NCBI GenBank assembly: GCA_965206445.1
Contig: CBDBJR010000002.1
Coordinates: 992,001-1,056,000, forward strand
Direction: 5' to 3'
Origin: CBDBJR01 sp965206445
Lineage (GTDB): Bacteria > Pseudomonadota > Gammaproteobacteria > Arenicellales > Poriferihabitantaceae
DNA: 64,000 nt
Shown: one piece after another, positions 16,261-25,534 of the stretch
Layout of the letters: each line of letters opens with the position of its first letter
How positions within the stretch are numbered: the stretch's first letter is position 1
Made by a program: the position numbers and the translations under genes
Notes under the pieces: generated by a model
What the model saw: only the letters and a program-made list of their open reading frames with translations
Databases searched by the model: none
Told to the model about the DNA's origin: nothing

Positions 16261-17684
16261 GTTATCGCTGGCGGGTGCGCATGGCGTTTGCCATTATGCT
16301 GCTGCTGTTGGCGGTGGTTGGCGTTGGTCAGTCCTGGTCGGTGGCGCTGGCGATTGTCAATCTGTGCCTGATCTCGTCGCTGATGGCGCTGGGGGTGAAT
16401 ATTCAGTGGGGCTACGCCGGGTTGTTCAACGTCGGCACGATGGGGTTCGCGGCGCTCGGCGGGGCGGCGGCGGTGCTGGTGTCGAAGGCGCCGGTGGCCG
16501 GTGCCTGGCAGGCCGGCGGGGGTGGTTTGCTGGCGTCGGCGGCCTGTGTGCTGGCGATGGCTTTGGGCGGCGTGTGGCTGTGGCGTCGGCTGACGCCGGG
16601 GCGGTTGCGGTCGCTGGCGGTGGCCGGGCTGATGGTGGCCGGGTATTTTCTGGCGCGCCATTTTTATCTGCCGGCGGTGGCGGCGATTGAGGCGGTCAAC
16701 CCGGCCAAATACGGTTATCTGGGCGGTCTCGGTCTGCCGATTGTGGTTTCCTGGGCGGTTGGCGGGCTGCTGGCCGGGGCCGCCGCGCTGCTGATTGGCC
16801 GCCTCGCGCTTGGGCTGCGCTCGGATTATCTGGCGATTGCGACGCTGGGCATCTCGGAAATTATTATCGCGCTGTTGAAGAATGAGAACTGGCTGACCCG
16901 CGGGGTGAAAAATGTTACCGGTCTGCCGCGGCCGGTGCCGTATGAGGTGGAGTTGCAGCGCAGTGCGTCGTTCGTCGAGTGGGTCGAGCGGCTGGCGGCG
17001 CCGGGTCTGCGCGGGCTGGAGGCGGCGGCGCGGGCCGATGCGCTGCAACAGCAGGTGATCGATTATGCGTCGATTGCGGTCAAGCTGTGCTATGCCGGCT
17101 TGTTTGCGGCGGTGTTGTTGGTGGTGCTGTGGCTGAGTATGCGCGCGCTGCATTCGCCGTGGGGCCGGATGATGCGCGCCATCCGCGATAACGAGGTCTC
17201 CGCCGGCGCGATGGGCAAGGATGTGACCGCCTGCCATTTGCAGGTCTTTGTGCTCGGCTCGGCGGTGGTGGGGATTGCCGGCGCGATGCTGGTGACGCTG
17301 GACGGTCAGTTTACCCCCGGCAGTTATAATCCGCTGCGGTTTACGTTTTTGATCTGGGTGATGGTGATTATCGGCGGTTCCGGCAATAATCTCGGCGCGG
17401 TGCTGGGCGGGATGGTGGTCTGGTTTGTGTGGGTGGAGGCCGAGCCGGTCGGGCTGTGGTGCATCGACGCCGGTACGCGCTGGCTGGGGGACGACAGCGG
17501 GCTGCGGCAGCATTTGCTGGACAGCGCGCAGCATATGCGGGTGTTTTTGATGGGCGCGGTGCTGCTGCTGATTATGCGCTTTACGCCGGACGGGATGCTG
17601 CCCGAATCGATGCAGTACCGGCCGGTGTCGGTGCCGTCCCGGAAGTCGGCGGCTTTGGTGGGTGCGGGTGATGGTGGGCAATGA
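16257..17684 (+). CDS. livM: Branched-chain amino acid-type ABC permease LivM
   Basis: The 475-residue inner-membrane protein carries GYAGLFNVGTMGFAALGG, the coupling-loop motif MMRAIRDNEVSAGAMGKD and GGSGNNLGAVLGG, typical of LivM. It is longer than the usual 320-420 residues because of extra segments after the first helices and around residues 235-280 (RADALQQQVIDYAS) and a hydrophilic C-terminal tail. It pairs with LivH to form the pore. Very high GC at third positions marks it as core genome. Confidence 0.9.
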   Translation: MSYRWRVRMAFAIMLLLLAVVGVGQSWSVALAIVNLCLISSLMALGVNIQWGYAGLFNVGTMGFAALGGAAAVLVSKAPVAGAWQAGGGGLLASAACVLAMALGGVWLWRRLTPGRLRSLAVAGLMVAGYFLARHFYLPAVAAIEAVNPAKYGYLGGLGLPIVVSWAVGGLLAGAAALLIGRLALGLRSDYLAIATLGISEIIIALLKNENWLTRGVKNVTGLPRPVPYEVELQRSASFVEWVERLAAPGLRGLEAAARADALQQQVIDYASIAVKLCYAGLFAAVLLVVLWLSMRALHSPWGRMMRAIRDNEVSAGAMGKDVTACHLQVFVLGSAVVGIAGAMLVTLDGQFTPGSYNPLRFTFLIWVMVIIGGSGNNLGAVLGGMVVWFVWVEAEPVGLWCIDAGTRWLGDDSGLRQHLLDSAQHMRVFLMGAVLLLIMRFTPDGMLPESMQYRPVSVPSRKSAALVGAGDGGQ

Positions 17685-17696
17685 TGGTCAGGGGGG

Positions 17697-18353
17697 ATGA
17701 CGGGATGGGTGACGGCGCAATCACGGCGTATCGGCGTGCCGCGCGGCGAGGTGGTCGTGCCGCTTAGCGATACCCGGTACTGGATTTTCGATATGGACGG
17801 CACGCTGACGCTGCCGGTGCATGATTTTGCCGCGATTCGGCGGTCATTGGCGATTCCGCCGGACATGCCGATCCTGGAGTTTATTGCGCAACTGCCCGCC
17901 GAGCAGGCGCAGGCGGCGCGGGTTCGGCTGGATCAGATGGAGATGCAGCTGGCGTATCAGGCGGTGGCGCAGTCGGGTGCGGCGGCGCTGCTGGAGCGGT
18001 TGTTGGGGGCCGGTAAAACGCTGGGTATTTTGACTCGCAATAGCCGGGCGATTGCCGAGGTGACGTTGCAGGCGTGTGGGCTGGGTGGTTATTTTGAGCG
18101 CGCGGCGATCATCGGGCGCGAGACCTGCCGGCCGAAACCGCTGCCTGATGGGGTGCTGCATCTGCTCGCCGCCTGGGGGGCGGAAAAACATCAGACGGTG
18201 ATTGTCGGGGATTATTTGTATGATATTCAGGCGGGGCGGGATGCTGGTATTCAAACTGTGCATTTCGATGCCAGTGCTCGTTTTCTTTGGCCTGAGTTGG
18301 CGGATTATAAAATCTCGCGGATTGCTGATTTGATGGGTTTGTCGGGGGTGTAG
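17697..18353 (+). CDS. HAD-superfamily hydrolase (phosphoglycolate phosphatase-like)
   Basis: The 218-residue protein has HAD motif I FDMDGTLT (about 32-39), motif II in GILTRNSRA, the conserved Lys in CRPKP and motif III VGDYLYDIQAGRDAGI. This is the HAD-IA layout with a helical cap between motifs I and II, as in phosphoglycolate phosphatase and pyrimidine 5'-nucleotidase-like enzymes. Substrate not predictable. It starts 12 bases after livM with a run of G residues before ATG and is likely cotranscribed. Confidence 0.82.
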   Translation: MTGWVTAQSRRIGVPRGEVVVPLSDTRYWIFDMDGTLTLPVHDFAAIRRSLAIPPDMPILEFIAQLPAEQAQAARVRLDQMEMQLAYQAVAQSGAAALLERLLGAGKTLGILTRNSRAIAEVTLQACGLGGYFERAAIIGRETCRPKPLPDGVLHLLAAWGAEKHQTVIVGDYLYDIQAGRDAGIQTVHFDASARFLWPELADYKISRIADLMGLSGV

Positions 18354-18494
18354 TGGGCGGTGAATTCGGCTGCTTGCGACAATATGTTGATTCAGGGCAG
18401 CTCTGATTGATGATCAGATTATGACTTATAATACCGTCAACGGTCAGGCGGCATGGTTCGGCATAGCACCACCTGACAGGAAGTTCGCATACAG

Positions 18495-18516
18495 CCCCCC
18501 TGACATGTCAGGGGGG
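18495..18516. repeat. Perfect 22-bp palindrome
   Basis: Six C residues, TGACATGTCA, then six G residues form an uninterrupted dyad in the 243-base gap between two convergent genes. There is no T-run on either side, so it is not a standard intrinsic terminator. It may be a bidirectional terminator stem or a protein-binding site. The rest of the gap shows nothing recognisable. Confidence 0.6.
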
Positions 18517-18596
18517 AATAAAACCGGAGCCGCATTGGGCCTTAATACCGCGTTTCTCATTGACCACACAGTTTTCGCGTAAGCAAAAAGCAGCGG

Positions 18597-19874
18597 TCAA
18601 AACCGGTCCGCCCGATACGGTGAGAGGTCCAGGTCGGGGGTGCGCCCGCTCACCAAAACGTCAACAAGCTGGCCGGTTCGCGCCGACAGGGTCAGGCCAA
18701 GATGGCCGTGGCCGAACGCGAAAAACACATTGTCCAGAACCGGGGATCGACCGATCACCGGCTTGCTGTCCGGCATTGACGGGCGATGTCCGAGCCACTC
18801 CCGGTCAACCTCGCTTCCCAGCCCCGGCAGCGCCGCCCTGGCGAGCGGCAGCATAGTGTAAATGCGCCGAAAATCCGGCGCGGCATCGACACCCGCGAAC
18901 TCCACCCCGGAGGTCAGCCGCATCCCATCCCGCATCGGCGCGAGGAGAAAGCCATGCTCACTGATGAGCACGGGGCGCCGCAATCCGGGCCCGTTTTCAA
19001 CCTGCAAATTCAGATGATAGCCACGCTCGGTGTCCAGCGGCACGGTGGTGCCCAGCATCGCCGTCAGCCGGTCCGACCAGGCGCCGGCACAGATGACGAA
19101 GGCCTCGGCGTCCTTCATGCCAAGGTCGGTAACCGCGCGCACCGGTTTGCCGCCATCGAACTCGAATCGGGTCACCCGCTCCTGGACGAATCGTCCTCCG
19201 CGCTTCACGAAGGCCGCGGCGTAGGCATCGGTCAGCATCGCCGGACTGGTGACGAACCCATTGTCGGGCTCGAAGGCGCCATGAGTGAAGCCATCGGCCA
19301 GCCCCGGTTCGAGCTGACGGATCTCGTCCTCGTTCAGGATTTCGATCCTGACGCCATGTCTCGTCTGTATATCCCGCATTGCCGCCGCCGCCTCGAACGC
19401 CTTCCGTGAACCAAAAACCTTGATCCATCCGACCGGTTTGACGATATCGGTGATACCGAATTCTGCAAGCAGGAGATCGTGCGCCGCCACCGCGTCTCTG
19501 GTTATGGCGCGAATTTCCCCGGAGATCCGTTCGACCCGCCCCGGCGTGCCTGCCGCCAGAAATTTTGCCAGCCACGGCAACATGCGTGGCAGATACGACC
19601 AGCGCAGGTTGAGCGGCGCGGCCGGGTTCATCAACATGCCCGGCACCTGCTTCCACGCGCCGGGCATGCTGACCGGGTAGACACTACCGACCGCGAGTGA
19701 GCCGGCATTGCCAAAGGACGTGCCGCGACCCGGTGGCCTGGGGTCGATGATGGTGACCGAATGGCCGCTGCGCTGAAGGAACAGCCCCACGCACACCCCG
19801 ACGATGCCGGCGCCGATGACGATGATCCGCCTGGGGCCTGTTTCTCCGGTCGATGATTGCATGGACTGGTTCAT
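18597..19874 (-). CDS. D-amino-acid dehydrogenase-like FAD oxidoreductase
   Basis: The 425-residue protein has an N-terminal dinucleotide fold IIVIGAGIVGVCVGLFL (17-33) and the DadA/DAO layout: GRGTSFGNAG, then YHLNL, GMRLTSGVEFAG and the C-terminal PVIGRSP followed by GHGHLGLTLSARTG. Such enzymes oxidise D-amino acids to keto acids and pass electrons to the respiratory chain. It is alone on its strand, not overlapping the his genes (about 190 bases away). Codon use is less extreme than in the liv genes, suggesting separate origin. Substrate could also be hydroxyproline or another imino acid. Confidence 0.82.
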   Translation of the reverse strand: MNQSMQSSTGETGPRRIIVIGAGIVGVCVGLFLQRSGHSVTIIDPRPPGRGTSFGNAGSLAVGSVYPVSMPGAWKQVPGMLMNPAAPLNLRWSYLPRMLPWLAKFLAAGTPGRVERISGEIRAITRDAVAAHDLLLAEFGITDIVKPVGWIKVFGSRKAFEAAAAMRDIQTRHGVRIEILNEDEIRQLEPGLADGFTHGAFEPDNGFVTSPAMLTDAYAAAFVKRGGRFVQERVTRFEFDGGKPVRAVTDLGMKDAEAFVICAGAWSDRLTAMLGTTVPLDTERGYHLNLQVENGPGLRRPVLISEHGFLLAPMRDGMRLTSGVEFAGVDAAPDFRRIYTMLPLARAALPGLGSEVDREWLGHRPSMPDSKPVIGRSPVLDNVFFAFGHGHLGLTLSARTGQLVDVLVSGRTPDLDLSPYRADRF

Positions 19875-20062
19875 TTTCGGTTTCGATTTCCCGGGGTGAT
19901 CAGTGGGCGGTTTCCTTTAGATCCAAATACGAGCCAAACCGGGTAGGCAACCTCTGGGGTGAAGTTATGGCCATTTTGCCGTCATGTACCGGATTTAGCA
20001 AATTCGCCAGGCCACCCACCGCAGGGTGTCCAGCGTATACCGGGCGACGGCTACCGCTTTTC

Positions 20063-21316
20063 TTATCGTTGCTTCAGACGAATGCGCAGCGACATTTCAT
20101 GGGCTTTCAGGCCTTCCATCGCCGCGATATCCGCGCCACGGGCGTAGAGTTCCCGGCCTGTTTGTGCATTGTGCTGTTGCACCACGCGCCGCACCAGAAA
20201 ATCCTCGACCCCAAGCCCGCCGCGATAGCGACCGCCCCGTCCGGTGGGAAGAACATGATTGCCGCCCGAAATGTAATCGCCCAGAGCCACCGGGGTTTGT
20301 TCTCCCAGAAAAAGGCTTCCGTAATTGTTGATTTTCTTGAGTAAGGGTTGCGGATTTTTAACCGCAATATGCAAATGCTCCGACGCGATAAAATTCGCCG
20401 TGTCACAGGTGTCACACTGGCTGCGGGCGTGCAGTCCGGTGACTTGAGCAAGAACCTGTTGGCGCTGTCGGGTATCTGCATAAAGCGCAGCGGCTTTTTC
20501 CTCGAGCACAGCGGATAGTTTTTGCAATACCGTGAGGCTGCGGGACATCACAATGGAGGTGCTGTCCGGCCCGTGTTCGCTTTGGGCCATGAGGTCATAG
20601 GCAATCGGTTCCAGAAGGGTGGATGCATCGACCACTACCAGCAATTCGGACGGCCCGGCCAGCATGTCAATGGCCACTTCACCTTGCAACTGGCGTTTGG
20701 CTTCGGTGACAAAGGGGTTGCCGGGGCCCACAATTTTATCGACCGACTCCAGCTCCCCGGCACCCAGCGCCGCCGCTGCGATTCCCTGGGCACCACCTGC
20801 GGCCCACACTTCTGTGGCCTCCGCCAGATAAGCGCTGGCCAGAACAGCAGGATGAATCTCTCCGTTTTTCGCCGGCGTGAGGAGCACCCGGCGCGGTACC
20901 CCGGCCACTTTCGCGGGAATCATGTTCATCAATACGGAAGACGCCAAAGGATATTTTCCGCCCGGCACGTAACAGCCGACAGAAGCCAAAGGGGTTATTT
21001 TTTGCGTGAGTGTGATCCCCGCCGAGGTGAGACGCACCTGTTTTTCGGGGAGGCATGCTTGTGACCACACGGTGAGTTGTTCAGCGGCCAGCTGCAACGC
21101 TTTTTTATCTTCCCGGGGAAGCGCCTGCCAGGCTTGCTTGCCGTCCTGCAATGGCCGCTGCCAGGATTTGGGGGCTGCCCCGTCCCATTTTTTGGCATAT
21201 TCCGTAACGGCCTTTAGTCCCTTTGCACGCACCGCGGCAATGACCTCGCGCACCACTTTTTCCGGGCCGGGTTGCCGCACGGGAGGCTGCCAGTTGCCGG
21301 CCGGCATGATTTTCAT
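20063..21316 (-). CDS. hisD: Histidinol dehydrogenase
   Basis: The 417-residue enzyme performs the last two NAD-linked oxidations of histidine synthesis. Diagnostic segments are GCYVPGGKYPLASSVLMNMI, GPGNPFVTEAKRQL, AGPSELLVV, SEHGPDS and GGNHVLPTGRGGRYRGGLG, which include the zinc and substrate residues. Start ATG 21316 has AAGGAGG upstream and overlaps the stop of the HisA-I-E fusion gene by four bases. Last gene of the his operon. Confidence 0.94.
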   Translation of the reverse strand: MKIMPAGNWQPPVRQPGPEKVVREVIAAVRAKGLKAVTEYAKKWDGAAPKSWQRPLQDGKQAWQALPREDKKALQLAAEQLTVWSQACLPEKQVRLTSAGITLTQKITPLASVGCYVPGGKYPLASSVLMNMIPAKVAGVPRRVLLTPAKNGEIHPAVLASAYLAEATEVWAAGGAQGIAAAALGAGELESVDKIVGPGNPFVTEAKRQLQGEVAIDMLAGPSELLVVVDASTLLEPIAYDLMAQSEHGPDSTSIVMSRSLTVLQKLSAVLEEKAAALYADTRQRQQVLAQVTGLHARSQCDTCDTANFIASEHLHIAVKNPQPLLKKINNYGSLFLGEQTPVALGDYISGGNHVLPTGRGGRYRGGLGVEDFLVRRVVQQHNAQTGRELYARGADIAAMEGLKAHEMSLRIRLKQR

Positions 21317-22542
21317 ACGCGCCTCCTTGCAGCCAGCTCGGCTTCCACTTCGTCCAGGCTCAGGCCCTCCCGGTGCATGAGAACCGCTACATGGTAAAAA
21401 AGATCGGCAATTTCCCAGCGCAGGTTTTCACGGTCACGAAAGGCGGCCACCTCGCCTCCTTCTTCGATGATCTTTTGGGTCAACAGGGTTTTGTCGGCCA
21501 GGAGTTTTTTGGTCCAGCTGTTGGCATGGGGGCTTTCAGCACGTTCGCGGATGTCCTCTGCCAGCGTCTGCCACAGATTTCTGTCTTTCTCTGCAAAGCA
21601 GGTCCAGGTGCCAAAATGGCAGGTGGGGCCCGCCGGTATGGCTTTGAACAGCAGGGTGTCACGATCACAATCCCAACCGGCTTGCCGGAGTTCCAGGGTA
21701 TGACCGCTGGTCTCTCCCTTCATCCACAATCTCCCCCGGGAGCGCGAATGAAAGCAGGCCTTGCCCCGGCTCAGACTTTCCCGCAGCGCTTCTTCATTGC
21801 TGAACCCGACCATCAGAATCTGCCCTGCGGGATCCTGAACCACCGTCGGCAACAGGCCCTTGCTCCAATCACCCTGGTTGACAAAGGCTTTCTTTAGATC
21901 AAGTTTGCCACTGTACAGACTCATACCCAGCTGGCAATCCATATTCAGTTCCGTCAGTTCCAGAATTTCTTCTTCGGTGGAGATGCCGCCGGCGGCAATG
22001 ATCGGTTTGTCGGTGAGTGCGCGTAGCGCTTTGAGGGGTTCCCGGTCAAAACCGCCCATCAGGCCTTCCTTTTCCACTTGTGTCACCAGAAAACCACTAC
22101 AATAAGGCAACAGGCGTTTGGCCCGTTCAAGGTAATTTTCACCGCTGCCCCGGGTCCAGCCTTGATCCACCACTTCCTTTTTTTTCATGTCCAGCGCCAC
22201 CAGAAGGTGGTCGGGATGAAACTGCGACAGAAAGGCCGCATCAGCCCGGGTACCGATGATGAGTTTGCGGGCACCATTTTTGAGATAGAACTCTGCGGTT
22301 TCCCGGTCGCGAATACCCCCGCCCACGTGGACGTCAAACTTCCGGCAGAGATCCGCAATCAAGCTGCGGTTGTGGCCTTTGCCAAAAGCCGCATCCAGGT
22401 CGATCACCGCTATGCGCCCGGTAAGAGAAAAGTCGGCCGCAAGTTTGTGCACCTCTGATTTTTCATACACTTTCCGGTTGGGGTCTCCCTGCTGCAACTG
22501 CACCGCCTTCCCCTGCATGATATCCAGGCTGCCAATCATCAT
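21313..22542 (-). CDS. hisA: Fused HisA-HisI-HisE histidine biosynthesis protein
   Basis: This 409-residue protein joins three enzymes. Residues 1-222 are a HisA barrel (N-terminal SLDIMQGKAVQL, VIDLDAAFG, VHVGGGIRD, VVDQGWTRGSG, PIIAAGGIS). Residues 225-318 are HisI, phosphoribosyl-AMP cyclohydrolase (FHSRSRGRLWMKGETSG, with the metal site DCDRD and TCH at 291-309). Residues 320-409 are HisE, phosphoribosyl-ATP pyrophosphatase (KKLLADKTLLTQKIIEEGGE, EIADLFYH). HisI-HisE fusions are common; fusion to HisA in front is unusual. It would supply steps 2, 3 and 4 in one chain. No stop or frameshift separates the parts. Overlaps hisF and hisD by four bases each. Confidence 0.92.
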   Translation of the reverse strand: MMIGSLDIMQGKAVQLQQGDPNRKVYEKSEVHKLAADFSLTGRIAVIDLDAAFGKGHNRSLIADLCRKFDVHVGGGIRDRETAEFYLKNGARKLIIGTRADAAFLSQFHPDHLLVALDMKKKEVVDQGWTRGSGENYLERAKRLLPYCSGFLVTQVEKEGLMGGFDREPLKALRALTDKPIIAAGGISTEEEILELTELNMDCQLGMSLYSGKLDLKKAFVNQGDWSKGLLPTVVQDPAGQILMVGFSNEEALRESLSRGKACFHSRSRGRLWMKGETSGHTLELRQAGWDCDRDTLLFKAIPAGPTCHFGTWTCFAEKDRNLWQTLAEDIRERAESPHANSWTKKLLADKTLLTQKIIEEGGEVAAFRDRENLRWEIADLFYHVAVLMHREGLSLDEVEAELAARRRV

Positions 22543-23294
22543 AAGCGCACCTCAATCCCTGCCTGCAAACACATTTCCTTCACGCCGCCAACCGTTTCCA
22601 GGCCATCATGGAAAATGGAAGCGGCCAAAGCCGCCTGGGCATTGGTTTTCAGAAACACATCCACAATGTGTGCCGCACAGCCCACCCCCCCGCTGGCAAT
22701 CACGGGAACCTTCACCAAATCCGCCACTTCGGCGGTGATGCCCAGGGAATAACCTTGCTGCATGCCATCCGTATTGATCGCGTTCAACAAGATTTCACCC
22801 ACCCCCCGGTCTACGGCTTCTCGCACCCAGGGCTGAAGTTTTTTGTCGGTGACTTCAGACCCTCCCTTGATGGTGATCCACCAGTCATCGTCTTGGTGAA
22901 GGGTATCGATGCTCAACACCACAAACTGGGAACCAAAGTCACCGACCGCTTGATTGATCAGATTTGGTGTGCTCACCGCTGCGGTGGACAAAGAGATTTT
23001 GTCCACGCCAATTGAAAGCAGTTTGCGCATTTGATTGAGATCTCGAATCCCCCCGCCCACGGTGAAAGGGATGTTCAGTACTTCGGCCACCGGGGCCACC
23101 CAGGAATACTGGGTGTCGCGGTTTTCCTTGCTGGCGGTTACATCCAAAAAGGTCAGTTCGTCAGCTCCCTGAGCCACATACTGCCGGGCCAGTTCTACCG
23201 GATCGCCCTTGTCCTGCAAATTGAGAAATTTCTTCCCCTTCACCACGCGGCCATTGGCCACGTCCAGACAGGGAATGATGCGTTTGGCTAACAC
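22539..23294 (-). CDS. hisF: Imidazole glycerol phosphate synthase cyclase subunit HisF
   Basis: The 251-residue barrel begins at GTG 23294 (VLAKRIIPCLDVANGRVVKG), overlapping the hisH stop by seven bases; this start fits family length whereas an upstream frame start would add 31 unrelated residues. Key features are the catalytic Asp in PCLDV, FTVGGGIRDL, the second catalytic Asp in VVLSIDT, and ASGGVG. HisF uses ammonia from HisH to make imidazole glycerol phosphate and AICAR. Confidence 0.93.
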   Translation of the reverse strand: MLAKRIIPCLDVANGRVVKGKKFLNLQDKGDPVELARQYVAQGADELTFLDVTASKENRDTQYSWVAPVAEVLNIPFTVGGGIRDLNQMRKLLSIGVDKISLSTAAVSTPNLINQAVGDFGSQFVVLSIDTLHQDDDWWITIKGGSEVTDKKLQPWVREAVDRGVGEILLNAINTDGMQQGYSLGITAEVADLVKVPVIASGGVGCAAHIVDVFLKTNAQAALAASIFHDGLETVGGVKEMCLQAGIEVRL

Positions 23295-23875
23295 GGGGAG
23301 GCTTCCAGAAATTTTTTCAGAATATTCTGCCCGTCCACCGAGCTTTTTTCCGGATGGAACTGAACCCCCCCCACCCCGGCGCGCCACACGCCCACGGTGA
23401 AATCCTGGCCGCCATCGGCGGCGGTGAGCACGGTGTCGTTCACGTTACGCGGCGCGTAGCTGTGTACAAAATACATCCGGGAGTGGTCGAAGTCGGTAAG
23501 CCATTCGGTGTGGGTGGTGATTTTGTTCCATCCTATATGCGGCACTTTCCGGCTGGGCACATGTTCGCAGCGGCCTGCAAAAAAGCCCAGGCCTTTGGCG
23601 CCGGGCGCTTCCACGCTTTCCGAAAACAGCAGTTGAAACCCCAGACAAATGCCGATGAGGGACTTTTCGGAAGCCACCCAATCTGCCAGGGCGGCGCGCC
23701 AACCCTGATCCAGCATCTCGGCCGCTTTCCCGAAATGCCCCACCCCCGGAAACACCAGCTGGCTGCATCCGGAAAAATCCGGCGCGGTGAGCCGGGCGCA
23801 GTCTTTATCCAAACGCGCAAGACACTGGCATAAACTCCCCACATTCCCCAGGCCCAGATCAAGCACGCCGATCAT
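23288..23875 (-). CDS. hisH: Imidazole glycerol phosphate synthase glutaminase subunit HisH
   Basis: The 195-residue class I glutamine amidotransferase has nucleophile Cys77 in GICLGFQLL, and His174/Glu176 in QFHPEKSS. It delivers ammonia to HisF, encoded directly downstream with overlap. Its start overlaps the hisB stop by ATGA. Confidence 0.93.
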   Translation of the reverse strand: MIGVLDLGLGNVGSLCQCLARLDKDCARLTAPDFSGCSQLVFPGVGHFGKAAEMLDQGWRAALADWVASEKSLIGICLGFQLLFSESVEAPGAKGLGFFAGRCEHVPSRKVPHIGWNKITTHTEWLTDFDHSRMYFVHSYAPRNVNDTVLTAADGGQDFTVGVWRAGVGGVQFHPEKSSVDGQNILKKFLEASPC

Positions 23876-24468
23876 TGGCTCAGCGTTCCTTTGGTGGACG
23901 GTACGCGACCTCTCTGCCGCTCGTCAATACGCACCGCCTGACGCAAGGATTTGGCAAATGATTTGAACAGAGCCTCCGACATGTGGTGGTCATTGCCCGG
24001 CGTCAAAATCTCCAGATGGCAGGTGATCAGCAGCCGGGACACAAGGGCATGAAAAAATTCCTTCACCATGGTGCTTTCCATCTCGCCTATGTGGCGGTGT
24101 TCGAAGGTTCCGCTATAGGTGAGCCCCGCACGCCCGCTCACGTCCAGGGCACAGCGGGCCAGCACTTCATCCATAGGGTACAAACAGAACCCGCTGCGAA
24201 AAATGCCTTTGCTCTCACCCATGGCCTGGCGCAGGGCATCCCCCAATACCAGGCCGGTGTCTTCAATCGTATGATGCTGGTCTACCTGCATGTCGCCCGT
24301 CACGTTGAGGTTGAGGTCAATGAGAGAATGCCGGGAGAAGGTTTCCAGCATGTGGGTAAAAAAACCAATCGGCGTCTCAATCTGATAATCCCCGCGGCCA
24401 TCCAGATCTACCTGACAATGGATTTGGGTTTCTCTGGTTTCGCGAATCACTTCGGCTATTCGAGGCAT
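23872..24468 (-). CDS. hisB: Imidazoleglycerol-phosphate dehydratase
   Basis: The 198-residue protein has the manganese-binding motifs GFFTHMLETFSRH, DQHHTIEDTGLVLGDAL and GNDHHMSEALFKSFA of HisB dehydratase, without a fused histidinol-phosphate phosphatase domain. ATG 24468 is preceded by CAGGAG and lies one base after the hisC stop; an in-frame ATG seven codons upstream is inside hisC and less likely. Confidence 0.93.
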   Translation of the reverse strand: MPRIAEVIRETRETQIHCQVDLDGRGDYQIETPIGFFTHMLETFSRHSLIDLNLNVTGDMQVDQHHTIEDTGLVLGDALRQAMGESKGIFRSGFCLYPMDEVLARCALDVSGRAGLTYSGTFEHRHIGEMESTMVKEFFHALVSRLLITCHLEILTPGNDHHMSEALFKSFAKSLRQAVRIDERQRGRVPSTKGTLSQ

Positions 24469-24469
24469 C

Positions 24470-25534
24470 TTATTCTCCTGACACGGCATCTAAAACGTTC
24501 AAAAATCGGTCTGTGACCTCTTCCGGCCCGATGGACACCCGCACCCAGCCCTGAAGGCCGCGCTTGTTGTGATGGTCGCGCAAACGGATCATGCTGTCTT
24601 CAAACGCTGTCAACAAGGCTGTGCGTGACGCCCCCAGATGCCACAAAAAGAAGTTGCCGTAGCCGAAGTGGGTCGTATAACCCCGCGCTATCAGGGCCTG
24701 TTGCAAACGCGTGCGTTGTGCGCGCACCTGTCGGGAGACGTTGGCCACCCACCCCGGGTCGGGCAGCATATTGGCCAGTATGGAAAGCCCCATCGCATTC
24801 ACACTGTAGGGACTCCACATCTTCTTCAACTCTGCAATCAATTCTGCCGACGCCAGCACCGCCCCCAGACGCATGCCCGCCAGTGACCAGGCTTTGGAAA
24901 AGGTGCGAAACACCACCAGATTAGGGAACTCGGTGACCGCATCGAGCAAACTCAAACGGGGCTCCGCAAACTCCATATAAGCCTCATCCACGACAATCAA
25001 CCGATCCGGATAATCGCGACACCATTTCCGGATGACCGCACAATCAATGCAAGACCCGGTGGGGTTATTGGGTTGTCCGAAGGCCAGGCATTTCCCGCCG
25101 TCTGCCAGAAAGCGGTCGGCCACCTCCACACGGTAGTTGAATTCAGGGGCATCGAGTTCCCAGTTCACAATCGCGGCTTCACACAGGGTGGCGTAGAATT
25201 CCATCATGGCATACCCCGGATTGGGTAACAGAATCTTTTCCCCGCGATCCACATAAGCACGAAAGACATTGCAAAAAGCTTCGTCCACCCCATTGGAAAG
25301 CAGAATATTTTCTTCGGCCACAGCAAACTGGCGACTCACCCCCCGAATGGCCGCCTCCGACTCGGGGTACATGTTGAGTTTGTCCACGCTAAAACTGTCG
25401 AGCGTTTCGGCGATAGCCGGATGCGGTTCTCCCAGCCATTCATTGAAATCCAGGCGTAAAAAATCATCACGCCCCGACAGGGGCGGGTGATAGGCTTTCA
25501 GGGTTTGTACCCCCTTGATGGCCCGGGGTTTCAT
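24470..25534 (-). CDS. hisC: Histidinol-phosphate aminotransferase
   Basis: The 354-residue PLP enzyme of aminotransferase fold type I shows LLSNGVDEAF, FGQPNNPTGS, VDEAYMEF, the Schiff-base lysine region FRTFSKAWSLAGMRLG and a C-terminal VRVSIG. It transaminates imidazole acetol phosphate. It overlaps hisG by four bases and is followed at one base by hisB. Confidence 0.92.
   Translation of the reverse strand: MKPRAIKGVQTLKAYHPPLSGRDDFLRLDFNEWLGEPHPAIAETLDSFSVDKLNMYPESEAAIRGVSRQFAVAEENILLSNGVDEAFCNVFRAYVDRGEKILLPNPGYAMMEFYATLCEAAIVNWELDAPEFNYRVEVADRFLADGGKCLAFGQPNNPTGSCIDCAVIRKWCRDYPDRLIVVDEAYMEFAEPRLSLLDAVTEFPNLVVFRTFSKAWSLAGMRLGAVLASAELIAELKKMWSPYSVNAMGLSILANMLPDPGWVANVSRQVRAQRTRLQQALIARGYTTHFGYGNFFLWHLGASRTALLTAFEDSMIRLRDHHNKRGLQGWVRVSIGPEEVTDRFLNVLDAVSGE

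Noticed and set aside
16176..17681. A 501-codon minus-strand frame opposite livM
   Set aside because: It consists of Arg/His/Pro/Gln-rich antisense of a GC-rich gene; livM has clear family motifs on the other strand.
18495..18516. Palindrome as an intrinsic terminator
   Set aside because: No T-run on either strand and no loop; kept only as a repeat of unknown role.
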